A DNA stretch of 46,654 nt from an uncultured Clostridia bacterium (GTDB taxonomy: Bacteria > Bacillota > Clostridia > Oscillospirales > Acutalibacteraceae): contig CALWVE010000015.1 of NCBI GenBank assembly GCA_944384905.1, positions 1-46,654 of the forward strand. Reading direction: 5' to 3'. Shown here one piece after another: positions 6,293-16,102 of the stretch (its first letter is position 1; each line of letters opens with the position of its first letter). The notes below the pieces were generated by a model. The model saw nothing but the letters and a program-made list of their open reading frames with translations, did not search any database and had not been told where the DNA came from. The position numbers and the translations under genes were made by a program.

Positions 6293-7264
6293 ATGAACAA
6301 ACTCAATTTAAGCGCCAAATGGATCTGGACAGACAACAATAAAACGCCCGACGCCCGTGTGGTATTCCGCAAAACGCTGGAACTCGACGCCATTCTGGCG
6401 GAATGCATCGCCTATCTGGCCGTAGACACCAAATACTGGCTTTATATCAACGGCAAACAGGTTGTATTCGAAGGCGGACTGTTCCGCGAAAGCTTAAAGG
6501 GCTGCAGCTATGCCGACCGGGTTGATCTGGCGCCGTTTTTGGCGCCGGGTAAAAACGTTATCAGCGTATTGTGCTGGTTCTACGGAAACGGCGGACGCAA
6601 CAACACCGACGCGCCCGTACGCGAAAACGCCTGGTATTATATGGTGCTTGAGTTTATGCAGTTTATGGCCGAAGAACTCGCCGACCATCGGTTTGACGAA
6701 TTTATCGAAATGCGCAGGGCAAGTCTGAAAGAAAACTTTGAAAAAACTTTCTGGAACGGGCAGTGCTTCGCGTCGTCTGATTTTGTAGACGACCGCGCCA
6801 ATGCGCTGGCTGTGCTGGCTTCCCTCTGCGGGCCGGAAAAATACGAAGCAATGCGCTATATTCTGCTCACCACATTCAATTCCACAGTTTATATGGAAAA
6901 CTATGTGCTGTTGGCTTTGTGCCGCATGGGTTATGTGGAAGACGCTTATCATCGGATGGTCTCGCGCTATACCAATCTGGCTTTGAATGAAAACTCCACG
7001 TTATGGGAAGATTTCTTTATTCTGGGAAGCCGCAACCACGCTTGGACAGGCGCACCCATCACCATCGCCTATCAGTATTTTATGGGAATCGATACGAACG
7101 ACGGATTCGAAACCATGACCGTTACCCCCAACAAGACGCTGTTTAAAAAGATGGCCTGTACCGTAAACGGAAAAGACGGACTGATCCACATGAAAGTGGA
7201 TAACGTAGCCGGACGGGTCACGGTGATCAACGGCTCGAAAACGCGCGTTACCGTACAGTATTGA
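6293..7264 (+). CDS. Internally deleted alpha-L-rhamnosidase-like protein (GH78 type)
   Basis: The 323-residue protein joins two ends of a normally 600-900-residue GH78-like enzyme. Residues 1 to about 108 match the N-terminal beta-sandwich seen in rhamnosidase-like proteins: SAKWIWTDNN, VVFRKTLELD, YWLYINGKQVVFEGGLFRE and VLCWFYGNGGRNN. From about 113 (ENAWYYM) the sequence is the late part of the six-hairpin catalytic barrel (FWNGQCFASSDFVDDRANA, ENSTLWEDFF, NHAWTGAPI) plus the C-terminal sandwich. The central barrel half that carries the general acid is missing, with the frame intact. The promoter and RBS (AGGAGGAG) are good, so a stable product is possible. I expect loss of hydrolysis. 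It could be a decaying gene or a repurposed binding protein. Confidence 0.7.
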   Translation: MNKLNLSAKWIWTDNNKTPDARVVFRKTLELDAILAECIAYLAVDTKYWLYINGKQVVFEGGLFRESLKGCSYADRVDLAPFLAPGKNVISVLCWFYGNGGRNNTDAPVRENAWYYMVLEFMQFMAEELADHRFDEFIEMRRASLKENFEKTFWNGQCFASSDFVDDRANALAVLASLCGPEKYEAMRYILLTTFNSTVYMENYVLLALCRMGYVEDAYHRMVSRYTNLALNENSTLWEDFFILGSRNHAWTGAPITIAYQYFMGIDTNDGFETMTVTPNKTLFKKMACTVNGKDGLIHMKVDNVAGRVTVINGSKTRVTVQY

Positions 7265-7290
7265 TTTAACTTTATATTGGCATAAAAGAA

Positions 7291-7335
7291 CCGGCAGAGC
7301 AAGGAGACAAATCTCCAAGCCCTGCTGGCTTTGTT
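7291..7335. terminator. Terminator between the GH78-like gene and the convergent sigma gene
   Basis: An imperfect 17-bp stem (7291-7307 with 7313-7329, three mismatches) is followed by TTTGTTTT on the plus strand. The gene on the minus strand ends at 7343, so the hairpin may serve both directions. Confidence 0.7.
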
Positions 7336-7342
7336 TTAGCGT

Positions 7343-9454
7343 TTATTCAACCAGTGTCTTCCATTCAACCGGCGGGTTTTCAGCCATAAAGCGATTAGCT
7401 TCATCGCTGCCCATCAGGAAATCGTACTCTGAAAGCCATTCTTTTTCAATTCGGCTGCCGCTCTTATCGAGTGTAAACCGATCAATTTCATACACGCCGG
7501 TACCGCGGCTGAAATCAGCCGTCAGCAATCCTTTGCCGTCGCCTGGCAGAAGATATTCCGATGAAATCAGCGTCTCCCCTGCACACAGAACAGGTTTATA
7601 GCCGTCCCCTGTTTTTTCGCAGCGGTAAATCCGGCAGTACATACCATAAAACACATCGGTAACCAGGCCTTTGGAACCTACGATCAATTCAGAAATACCG
7701 TCCCCATCCATATCGTGGAGGAAGTAGGCTATTTCTCCTGTAGGTGAATCGTTTTCGGAGAACAAGTCGCCGGGGCCCTGCGTTTTGATCGATTCCAATA
7801 CTTCGTCATAGGCTTGCTCCGGCGTTTTTCCAGTCTCTCCGGCCGACTGGTTTTCACCGGAAGTTGTATCTTCCGGAAGCGTAGCTTCTTCAATCACATG
7901 AATCCGGTATTTTCCGTCTTCATCCGGATACAGGATCGCGCGCTTATTGACGGTTTCTTTTCCCCCGCCGCCGGCATAGTCAGCATGCCAGGTAAAATAC
8001 AGCGTCATCTGCTCCGGCGTATATTCCGCCGAAACAATCTGCGTATCGTAAGAAGCACTCAGCGATGCAACCGGGAAAGCGACCTGGTCTCCTTCGACCA
8101 GCAGATACCCCAAATAGTCGTCCTGTGCATTGGCTCCTGTATTTTTTTCCGAAAGCTGGACGTCTGTGAACGAACGCAGCAAGCGGTTGACATCCTCTAC
8201 AGAGAAAATAGATCGATATTGCGCATCATAACCATGCTCCGGAATCGGGGTAATCGCATCGGGATCTTCCTGACCACCCATACAGAGTTTATTGATCGTA
8301 AAGAACAAATCTTTGGTACTCATACCCTGTTCCGAAATTTCTTCCGGACCATAGGCCAGCACATATTCCACTTCTTCTCGGGTAAGATTTCCGGCAATCA
8401 GCTTTTCGTAGTCTTCATCCTTCAAGGTTTGAATCTGCGGTTCCTGCGACTGCGGAGGCTGTGATTCCGGTTGCTGTGACTGGGGCGGCTGCGCCGATTC
8501 AACGGGCTGAGAAATCGAGCTTTCCGGCGCCGGATTTTCAGGCTTGCGGTTATTCAAGTAGTTGGCGGCCATAAACCCGGACGAAACCACGCCGCAGGTC
8601 ACCGCTGTACTGACTACCGCCACGGTGATTTTACCGGCAACCGTATGGATAAATCCCTGCTTGGCTGCGCCGGCCGCGGCTTTCGCGCCATGAACCGCCG
8701 CCTGAGCCGCGGTATGGGATGCCGCCTGAGCGGTTCCTTGCCCAGCCGCAGAAAGAATGGTTTGGGCGGCCTGCTGTTCGGCTGCGGCCAAGACGCCCTC
8801 AGCCAGCAAATTGCTTTGCTCGCCGCGCAGCAAATACAGCAGCAGCGGCAGCGGCGCCAGCGTATACAACTTGTAGCCTTTTTTCTGCAACTCTTCGGCT
8901 TTGCGCTTTAAGTTCTTTCGACCATAACTCAGACGAGATTTCACCGTATTTTCCGAGCATTGCAGCGCAACGGCAATATCTTTAATCGGAATACCTTCGA
9001 TCTCATACATCAGGATGCAGACCCGCTGTTCTTCGGAAAGCGAATCGATCATTTCCCGCACCAGCATCTGCGTTTCCTGCTTGGAATAGGAAAGTTCGGG
9101 CTGATTTTCCTCTTTTTCGTCTTCTACATCCAGATAGAACGGATCTTCATCCGGCGTATCGGATTCCGCTTCTGAAAACAGCAGCGGATTCTTTTTTTGA
9201 AGCGCGTTTTTGGCCAAGTTTGCCACAATCATGCCCAGCCACCCGGGAAATGCTTCCGGTGTTTTAAGCGTATCCAACCGAGAAAAGGCTTTGGCATAAG
9301 CGTCTTGCAGCACGTCTTGCGCGGCGTCTTCGTCTTTCATATATTTGAGGGCCAGGTAATATTTGCTTTTGTATGTAGCCTCATACAAAAGGCGATACCC
9401 TTCCTCATCGCCATCCAAGGCCATTAAAACAGCCTGTTTATAATCCATTTCCAC
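7343..9454 (-). CDS. Sigma-70 family (ECF-like) sigma factor fused to a membrane-anchored extracytoplasmic domain
   Basis: The 703-residue protein begins as an ECF sigma factor. Region 2 lies at about 15-90 (DEDAAQDVLQDAYAKAFSRL, then FPGWLGMIVANLAKNAL). Region 4 is at about 130-195 (LSEEQRVCILMYEIEGIPIK, CSENTVKSRLSYGRKNLKRK). A hydrophobic PLPLLLYLL patch, an alanine-rich stretch (about 215-270) and a membrane helix (ITVAVVSTAVTCGVVSSGF, about 275-298) follow. A Pro/Gln/Ser linker then leads to about 375 residues predicted outside the cell, including a DMDGDGISEL calcium-loop-like motif. Known ECF sigmas are usually soluble and about 180 residues with a separate anti-sigma; here sensor and sigma appear to be one chain. 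The start is either GTG 9454, directly after the upstream stop, or ATG 9448. Confidence 0.85.
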   Translation of the reverse strand: MEMDYKQAVLMALDGDEEGYRLLYEATYKSKYYLALKYMKDEDAAQDVLQDAYAKAFSRLDTLKTPEAFPGWLGMIVANLAKNALQKKNPLLFSEAESDTPDEDPFYLDVEDEKEENQPELSYSKQETQMLVREMIDSLSEEQRVCILMYEIEGIPIKDIAVALQCSENTVKSRLSYGRKNLKRKAEELQKKGYKLYTLAPLPLLLYLLRGEQSNLLAEGVLAAAEQQAAQTILSAAGQGTAQAASHTAAQAAVHGAKAAAGAAKQGFIHTVAGKITVAVVSTAVTCGVVSSGFMAANYLNNRKPENPAPESSISQPVESAQPPQSQQPESQPPQSQEPQIQTLKDEDYEKLIAGNLTREEVEYVLAYGPEEISEQGMSTKDLFFTINKLCMGGQEDPDAITPIPEHGYDAQYRSIFSVEDVNRLLRSFTDVQLSEKNTGANAQDDYLGYLLVEGDQVAFPVASLSASYDTQIVSAEYTPEQMTLYFTWHADYAGGGGKETVNKRAILYPDEDGKYRIHVIEEATLPEDTTSGENQSAGETGKTPEQAYDEVLESIKTQGPGDLFSENDSPTGEIAYFLHDMDGDGISELIVGSKGLVTDVFYGMYCRIYRCEKTGDGYKPVLCAGETLISSEYLLPGDGKGLLTADFSRGTGVYEIDRFTLDKSGSRIEKEWLSEYDFLMGSDEANRFMAENPPVEWKTLVE

Positions 9455-9580
9455 TCACTTCTCCCTTGTTTTTCTGATTTTTCCATAAATTTTTTCTTTC
9501 CGAATCGGATCCTCCGGATATTCTTTCATGGCCTTTTGAAATAGGCGCACAAACCACCGAAGAACGGCTTTCTCTTTCAT
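9455..9580 (-). CDS. 41-residue basic protein coupled to the sigma factor gene
   Basis: Unrecognised small gene. The ATG at 9580 follows GGGGTGAAAA, and the 41-residue product is rich in Lys and Arg, with a likely amphipathic N-terminal helix (LRWFVRLFQKAMKEY, about 7-21) followed by PEDPIRKEKIYGKIRK. Its TGA stop is immediately followed by the GTG start of the sigma gene (the in-frame ATG is six bases on), so the pair is probably translationally coupled. The shared promoter candidate is at 9652-9680. It could be a regulatory partner, a leader peptide, or incidental. The coupling and RBS are what support it. Confidence 0.55.
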   Translation of the reverse strand: MKEKAVLRWFVRLFQKAMKEYPEDPIRKEKIYGKIRKTREK

Positions 9581-9651
9581 TTTTTCACCCCGCTTTCTAA
9601 AACTAAGACAGCGGGGAAAGAAAAAAGTTTTATTTTTTCAATTTTATTTTT

Positions 9652-9680
9652 ATTTTACATCACCCAGCGCTGTTTCGCAA
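9652..9680 (-). promoter_or_regulatory. Candidate promoter of the 41-codon gene and sigma operon
   Basis: On the minus strand TTGCGA (9680-9675), a 17-base spacer and TAAAAT (9657-9652) fit a vegetative promoter about 70 bases before the small gene. I did not find a convincing second, ECF-type autoregulatory promoter. Confidence 0.5.
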
Positions 9681-9693
9681 CCATCCGAAGCTA

Positions 9694-9722
9694 TTGACAG
9701 GCCATTATTCCTGTGCTAGTGT
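9694..9722 (+). promoter_or_regulatory. Promoter of the aminopeptidase P gene
   Basis: TTGACA (9694-9699), 17 bases and TAGTGT (9717-9722) lie 94 bases before the pepP start. The -35 is perfect and the -10 weak. It diverges from the sigma-operon promoter, only 14 bases separating the two -35 elements. Confidence 0.6.
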
Positions 9723-9816
9723 ATAGATACTGTTAACAGGCGGCGTTCTTTTCCCATTGACGGAAACCAAAAGTTATTTTAGAATAAAAGAAACGCAAAA
9801 ACAAGGAGGCAGGCAA

Positions 9817-11070
9817 ATGCAAGCCATTTATACTGCCAGAAGACAAAAACTTCTGGAAAACAAACCTGAAAACACCATGGTCGTGATCTTCTCGGGAAGA
9901 GCGCCCATGAAATCGCTGGATGAATCGTATCCTTTTGCGGTTGACCGCAATTTCTTCTATCTCACCGGCATCGAACGGGAAAATATGATCCTCGTTCTGC
10001 GCAAGGATTATCGGGGAACTTACAGCGAGACGCTGTACATCGAGCCATATGACGAAGTGCTGGCCAAATGGGTAGGCGGCCGTATGCGCAACGCAGAGGC
10101 AACCGCCATCTCCGGCATTCAGAATATCGACTCCGTGGAATCCTTCCCCGATCGGCTGGCCAGCATCATCGAATCTTCCCGCGGACTCGGAAAGCTCAAT
10201 GTATATCTGGATTTGTGGCGTTATCACAAAGATCAGGCAGATACGCCCGCCCATACGCTGGCAGCCACTTTGCAAAGCCGGTATCCCGCTGTGGGAATTG
10301 AAGAAATCTACGGCGACATGGCCGCCATGCGCGCGGTGAAAGGCGAAGAAGAGCTCAAATTTATGCGTCAGGCGCAGGAGCACACCCGCATCGCTATCGA
10401 AGAAATGCTGGCTTACTGCAAGCCGGGCATGAACGAGCGCGAGCTGGAAGGCTCTTTTGATTTTGCGCTGATGAAACAGGGTGTGCGCGAGCATGCATTC
10501 CCCAGCATTGTAGCCGGCGGTGCGCGCGCCACCACGCTTCATTACGCGGAAAACAACCAGGTAGTCAACGACGGCGAACTGGTACTCATTGATCTGGGCA
10601 GTGCTTACGGAAATTACTGCGCCGATATCTCCCGCACGTTCCCGGTAAACGGGAAATTTACCGAGCGCCAAAAAGAGCTGTACAATGCCGTTTTGGAAGC
10701 ACAGCGGATTGTCATCGAAAACGCAAAACCGGGCCTGACCACGCGCGATCTGAATCAGTTGGTCATCGACTACTACGAAAGCCGTCTGGACGATCTGGGT
10801 CTGCGCAAAAACGGCAAAGGCGTTCGGGATTACTACTACCACGGCGTGAGCCACCAGCTGGGCCTCGACACGCACGACATCTGCACCGATCGTGAACGCA
10901 CCCTGAAACCGGGTATGGTCATCACGGTGGAACCCGGCATTTATGTAGAAGATGAAGCCATCGGCATCCGCATTGAAAACGACATTCTCATCACCGAAAA
11001 CGGCTGTGAAGATATTTCGGCGGCAATTCCCAAAACGGTAGAAGAGATTGAAGCGGCTATGGCAAAATAA
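9817..11070 (+). CDS. pepP: Xaa-Pro aminopeptidase (M24B family)
   Basis: Cytosolic dimetal aminopeptidase that removes an N-terminal residue before proline. The 417-residue protein has the creatinase-like N-terminal domain (about 1-165) and the pita-bread catalytic domain. The five metal ligands are recognisable: Asp in VLIDLGSAYGNYCADISRTF (both Asp residues), His in HGVSHQLGLDTHD, Glu in VEPGIYVE, and Glu in GIRIENDILIT. The ATG at 9817 follows AAGGAGGCAGGCAA; a longer in-frame reading from 9757 lacks an RBS. It is transcribed alone and closed by a strong terminator at 11086-11122. Confidence 0.93.
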   Translation: MQAIYTARRQKLLENKPENTMVVIFSGRAPMKSLDESYPFAVDRNFFYLTGIERENMILVLRKDYRGTYSETLYIEPYDEVLAKWVGGRMRNAEATAISGIQNIDSVESFPDRLASIIESSRGLGKLNVYLDLWRYHKDQADTPAHTLAATLQSRYPAVGIEEIYGDMAAMRAVKGEEELKFMRQAQEHTRIAIEEMLAYCKPGMNERELEGSFDFALMKQGVREHAFPSIVAGGARATTLHYAENNQVVNDGELVLIDLGSAYGNYCADISRTFPVNGKFTERQKELYNAVLEAQRIVIENAKPGLTTRDLNQLVIDYYESRLDDLGLRKNGKGVRDYYYHGVSHQLGLDTHDICTDRERTLKPGMVITVEPGIYVEDEAIGIRIENDILITENGCEDISAAIPKTVEEIEAAMAK

Positions 11071-11085
11071 TTTTTAACAAACGAG

Positions 11086-11122
11086 AAAGAGGTCCTGCTC
11101 CTTTTTGGAGCAGGACCTCTTT
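11086..11122. terminator. Bidirectional terminator between pepP and the GH106-like gene
   Basis: A perfect 16-bp stem (AAAGAGGTCCTGCTCC with GGAGCAGGACCTCTTT) around a five-T loop lies only 16 bases past the pepP stop and abuts the convergent glycosidase stop at 11123. A/T flanks on both sides allow bidirectional use. Confidence 0.9.
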
Positions 11123-12949
11123 TTATACTTCCCGCAAAATCAAAATGCGGCTTTCGCCTTTCTTTAAGCAAATCGGCCATTTTGTAGATGGCTTATCGAC
11201 CGGCTGCATCGTACCGTCCCAGGCGTCCCACACTTCGGCTACGCTTCCGTTTTCCAACTGAAGCACGGTGTTCACTTCCGATTCGCCCTCGTTGACCAGA
11301 ATCATCAGAAACACACCGTCTTTTTTCAGGCAGGTGCAACGCAAATCGCGAGCGGCAGGTTCAAAAACATACGAGCGGCGGATGCATGTTTCGATCTGAT
11401 GCCAGTCTGTTTCCGGCTGCCAATCAAGAACGTACCCGCCCTGTTCCTGGAATCTTTTCAAAATTTCCTGCGCATATCCCGGCACGGCTCTATCGGCAAT
11501 CACCAGCGAATACGCCTGATTTTGCAGGCAGAGTTTTCCGTTTTCTACCCGGCAATTTGGAAGCAGTTCTTCCTCCAGATAGTTAAATTCAATCTGATTT
11601 TCAAAAAGCGGCTTCACAATCTCCCACGACAAATCCTGGGCCCCGCACAAAACAGCTACCTGTGCCTGATTCACCGAATCGGTCAGCAGGCTGCACATAC
11701 GCTTAATATAATCGGTGACCCGGCGGTAATCTTCCCAGAATCCGCTGTGCATCCCCACTTCCGGCGGGCGTTCGTCTTTGCGCTTGCCGCGCAGGGAATA
11801 ATAGAACGCGTGCGGATAGATCATATTCACGCCGCGGACAAACAGCCAATCGAGATACCATTTCATATCTTCCTGCGTAAAGCGGTACGGGTCATCCAGT
11901 GCGCCGCAGCAGCCGAAACATTCGTTGCCGTTGCGGCGTTTGCCTCTATGTCGGGCGGAATCGGAACTACATTTTCCCATGGTGCTGTGTTCGCCGCAAA
12001 GGGCTTTTTCGTTTTCCGGCGCAACATAGCGCCACACAATATCCTGGCACGGAATACCGAAATACTGAAGATAGCCGATGTCGGTGCTCTTTTCCGGGTG
12101 GCCGGTCAGCGCCAAATGATGCGCCGAGCACCAATCGGCAATTTGTTTGTAGTAGGCTGTAGAAAGGCGCTCATAAATCGCCCGGTTATATTTTTCGCGG
12201 GCCGGGCTTTTGTTTTCCGAAAACAAATCGTACAGTTCTTCTTCCAACCCGCCTTGCCGCTTAAAGTCATCCAAAAATCCCGTTGTCCACGGAATCATCC
12301 TCTGCGGCGCACAGCGGCCGAGAATATTCGGTTCATCGGTAAAAATGGCCGTCACGGTAGAGCCAAAATATTCTCCGATATGCTGCGCATAGACTTCATG
12401 CGTAAGCCGAATGAAACACGCCACCGCCTGCGGATTGAGCAAGTCTGCACTGGCAGGTGCATGGGCTTCCCCATCGTCTTCGCCGAAATGGATACCGCGG
12501 ATGGTTCCGCCCGAAAAACATTCGTAATAGTAATAGGCTTTTCCGTTCTGTGTGGATTTTGAAACCAACGTCTCGTTCGGATGCATTTCCGGATTTTCTC
12601 TTCGGACAAGCCCGCGGGAGGCAAACGCCGGATTTTCTTTCACCACGTTCCCGTGGCACGAACCAGAGGGATACATACCCTCGTCGTACAAAACCACTTT
12701 CATATCCAGCTCGCGCGCCTTCTCCACGGCAAAACGGACATAATGAAAATACGTTTCCGTCAGGTAACCGATTGATTCGGGCAGTCCCAGCCGCGGGTGG
12801 ATGACAAAACCATCCACACCCTTGGCTTTGAATGCCCGCATCTGCCTTTCAAGTTCTTCTTCCGAAAGCTCATCGTTCCAAAACCAGAACGGATACGGAG
12901 AAAACTCCTTGGAAGGATACAAAAAATTCTGTTTCAAACTGCTTAACAT
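11123..12949 (-). CDS. GH106-like glycosyl hydrolase
   Basis: Predicted cytosolic glycosidase of 608 residues without a signal peptide. The N-terminal half matches the TIM-barrel of GH106-type (alpha-L-rhamnosidase-like) proteins: PYPFWFWNDELSEEELERQ (about 17-35), KAKGVDGFVIHPRLGLPE, VVLYDEGMYPSGSCHG, AIFTDEPNILGR and WYLDWLFVRGVNMIYPHAFY. The C-terminus carries a small beta domain. Characterised GH106 enzymes are usually much longer, so this is a compact relative and the substrate is unsure. The start at 12949 follows GAGAGGATTGGT; a 32-residue upstream extension has no RBS. The nearby GH78-like remnant supports a rhamnoside theme (inference). Confidence 0.75.
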   Translation of the reverse strand: MLSSLKQNFLYPSKEFSPYPFWFWNDELSEEELERQMRAFKAKGVDGFVIHPRLGLPESIGYLTETYFHYVRFAVEKARELDMKVVLYDEGMYPSGSCHGNVVKENPAFASRGLVRRENPEMHPNETLVSKSTQNGKAYYYYECFSGGTIRGIHFGEDDGEAHAPASADLLNPQAVACFIRLTHEVYAQHIGEYFGSTVTAIFTDEPNILGRCAPQRMIPWTTGFLDDFKRQGGLEEELYDLFSENKSPAREKYNRAIYERLSTAYYKQIADWCSAHHLALTGHPEKSTDIGYLQYFGIPCQDIVWRYVAPENEKALCGEHSTMGKCSSDSARHRGKRRNGNECFGCCGALDDPYRFTQEDMKWYLDWLFVRGVNMIYPHAFYYSLRGKRKDERPPEVGMHSGFWEDYRRVTDYIKRMCSLLTDSVNQAQVAVLCGAQDLSWEIVKPLFENQIEFNYLEEELLPNCRVENGKLCLQNQAYSLVIADRAVPGYAQEILKRFQEQGGYVLDWQPETDWHQIETCIRRSYVFEPAARDLRCTCLKKDGVFLMILVNEGESEVNTVLQLENGSVAEVWDAWDGTMQPVDKPSTKWPICLKKGESRILILREV

Positions 12950-13049
12950 ACCAATCCTCTCTTCCCCATCAACAGCCGTTCGCCCGGCTATTCTGGTTTC
13001 ATTGTAAAGAAAGCAAGGCGGTTTGTCAAAACAAAGTTGAGCCAAAAGA

Positions 13050-13080
13050 AAAAGCGTGCTGTTTTAAGCAGCACGCTTTT
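13050..13080 (-). terminator. Terminator of ppdK
   Basis: AAAAGCGTGCTG (13050-13061) pairs with CAGCACGCTTTT (13069-13080). On the minus strand it ends in TTTTTCTTTT, giving a canonical terminator 33 bases after the ppdK stop. Confidence 0.85.
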
Positions 13081-13112
13081 GATTATACGTTACAAAGCCA
13101 ACCGGGTTACAA

Positions 13113-15752
<2,640 letters not shown>

Positions 15753-15850
15753 TGGAAGATCCTCCTTGTTTGTATTCGGGGTTTGTGTTCGGGCATTCTG
15801 CCCGTGCGGCTGTTTCAGCCTGCCTAAATGTACTTTTGGGTTATGGAGAT

Positions 15851-15879
15851 ATTATAGCAGATTTCTGTTATGATTTCCA
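15851..15879 (-). promoter_or_regulatory. ppdK promoter
   Basis: On the minus strand TGGAAA (15879-15874), 17 bases and a perfect TATAAT (15856-15851) give a promoter with a leader of about 90 bases. That leader contains a small CGGGCA..TGCCCG hairpin and ends in AAGGAGGATC before the ATG at 15752. The remaining A/T-rich sequence up to 16050 shows no gene. Confidence 0.75.
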
Positions 15880-16051
15880 TAGAGAACGCACGATTTTTTA
15901 TAAATTTTTTGTCGGTTTATTCTATAAACCTTGCCGCACAAATCGGTACTCTTTTTATCCTTTTTATATAACATGCACAATTCGCAGCTTTTTAAGTTAC
16001 TTTTTATACTTTAATGTGCTTTTTACCCTATCCATTCGATACTGCGCAAAC

Positions 16052-16099
16052 AAAAAAGCAAACCGGGCAGAATACAAAAATCTGCCGGTTTGCTTTTTA
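16052..16099 (-). terminator. Terminator of uvrA
   Basis: A long stem (AAAAGCAAACCGG-GCAGA with TCTGCCGGTTTGCTTTT, one bulged G) flanked by A and T tracts lies directly after the uvrA stop on the minus strand. Confidence 0.85.
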
Positions 16100-16102
16100 A
16101 AT

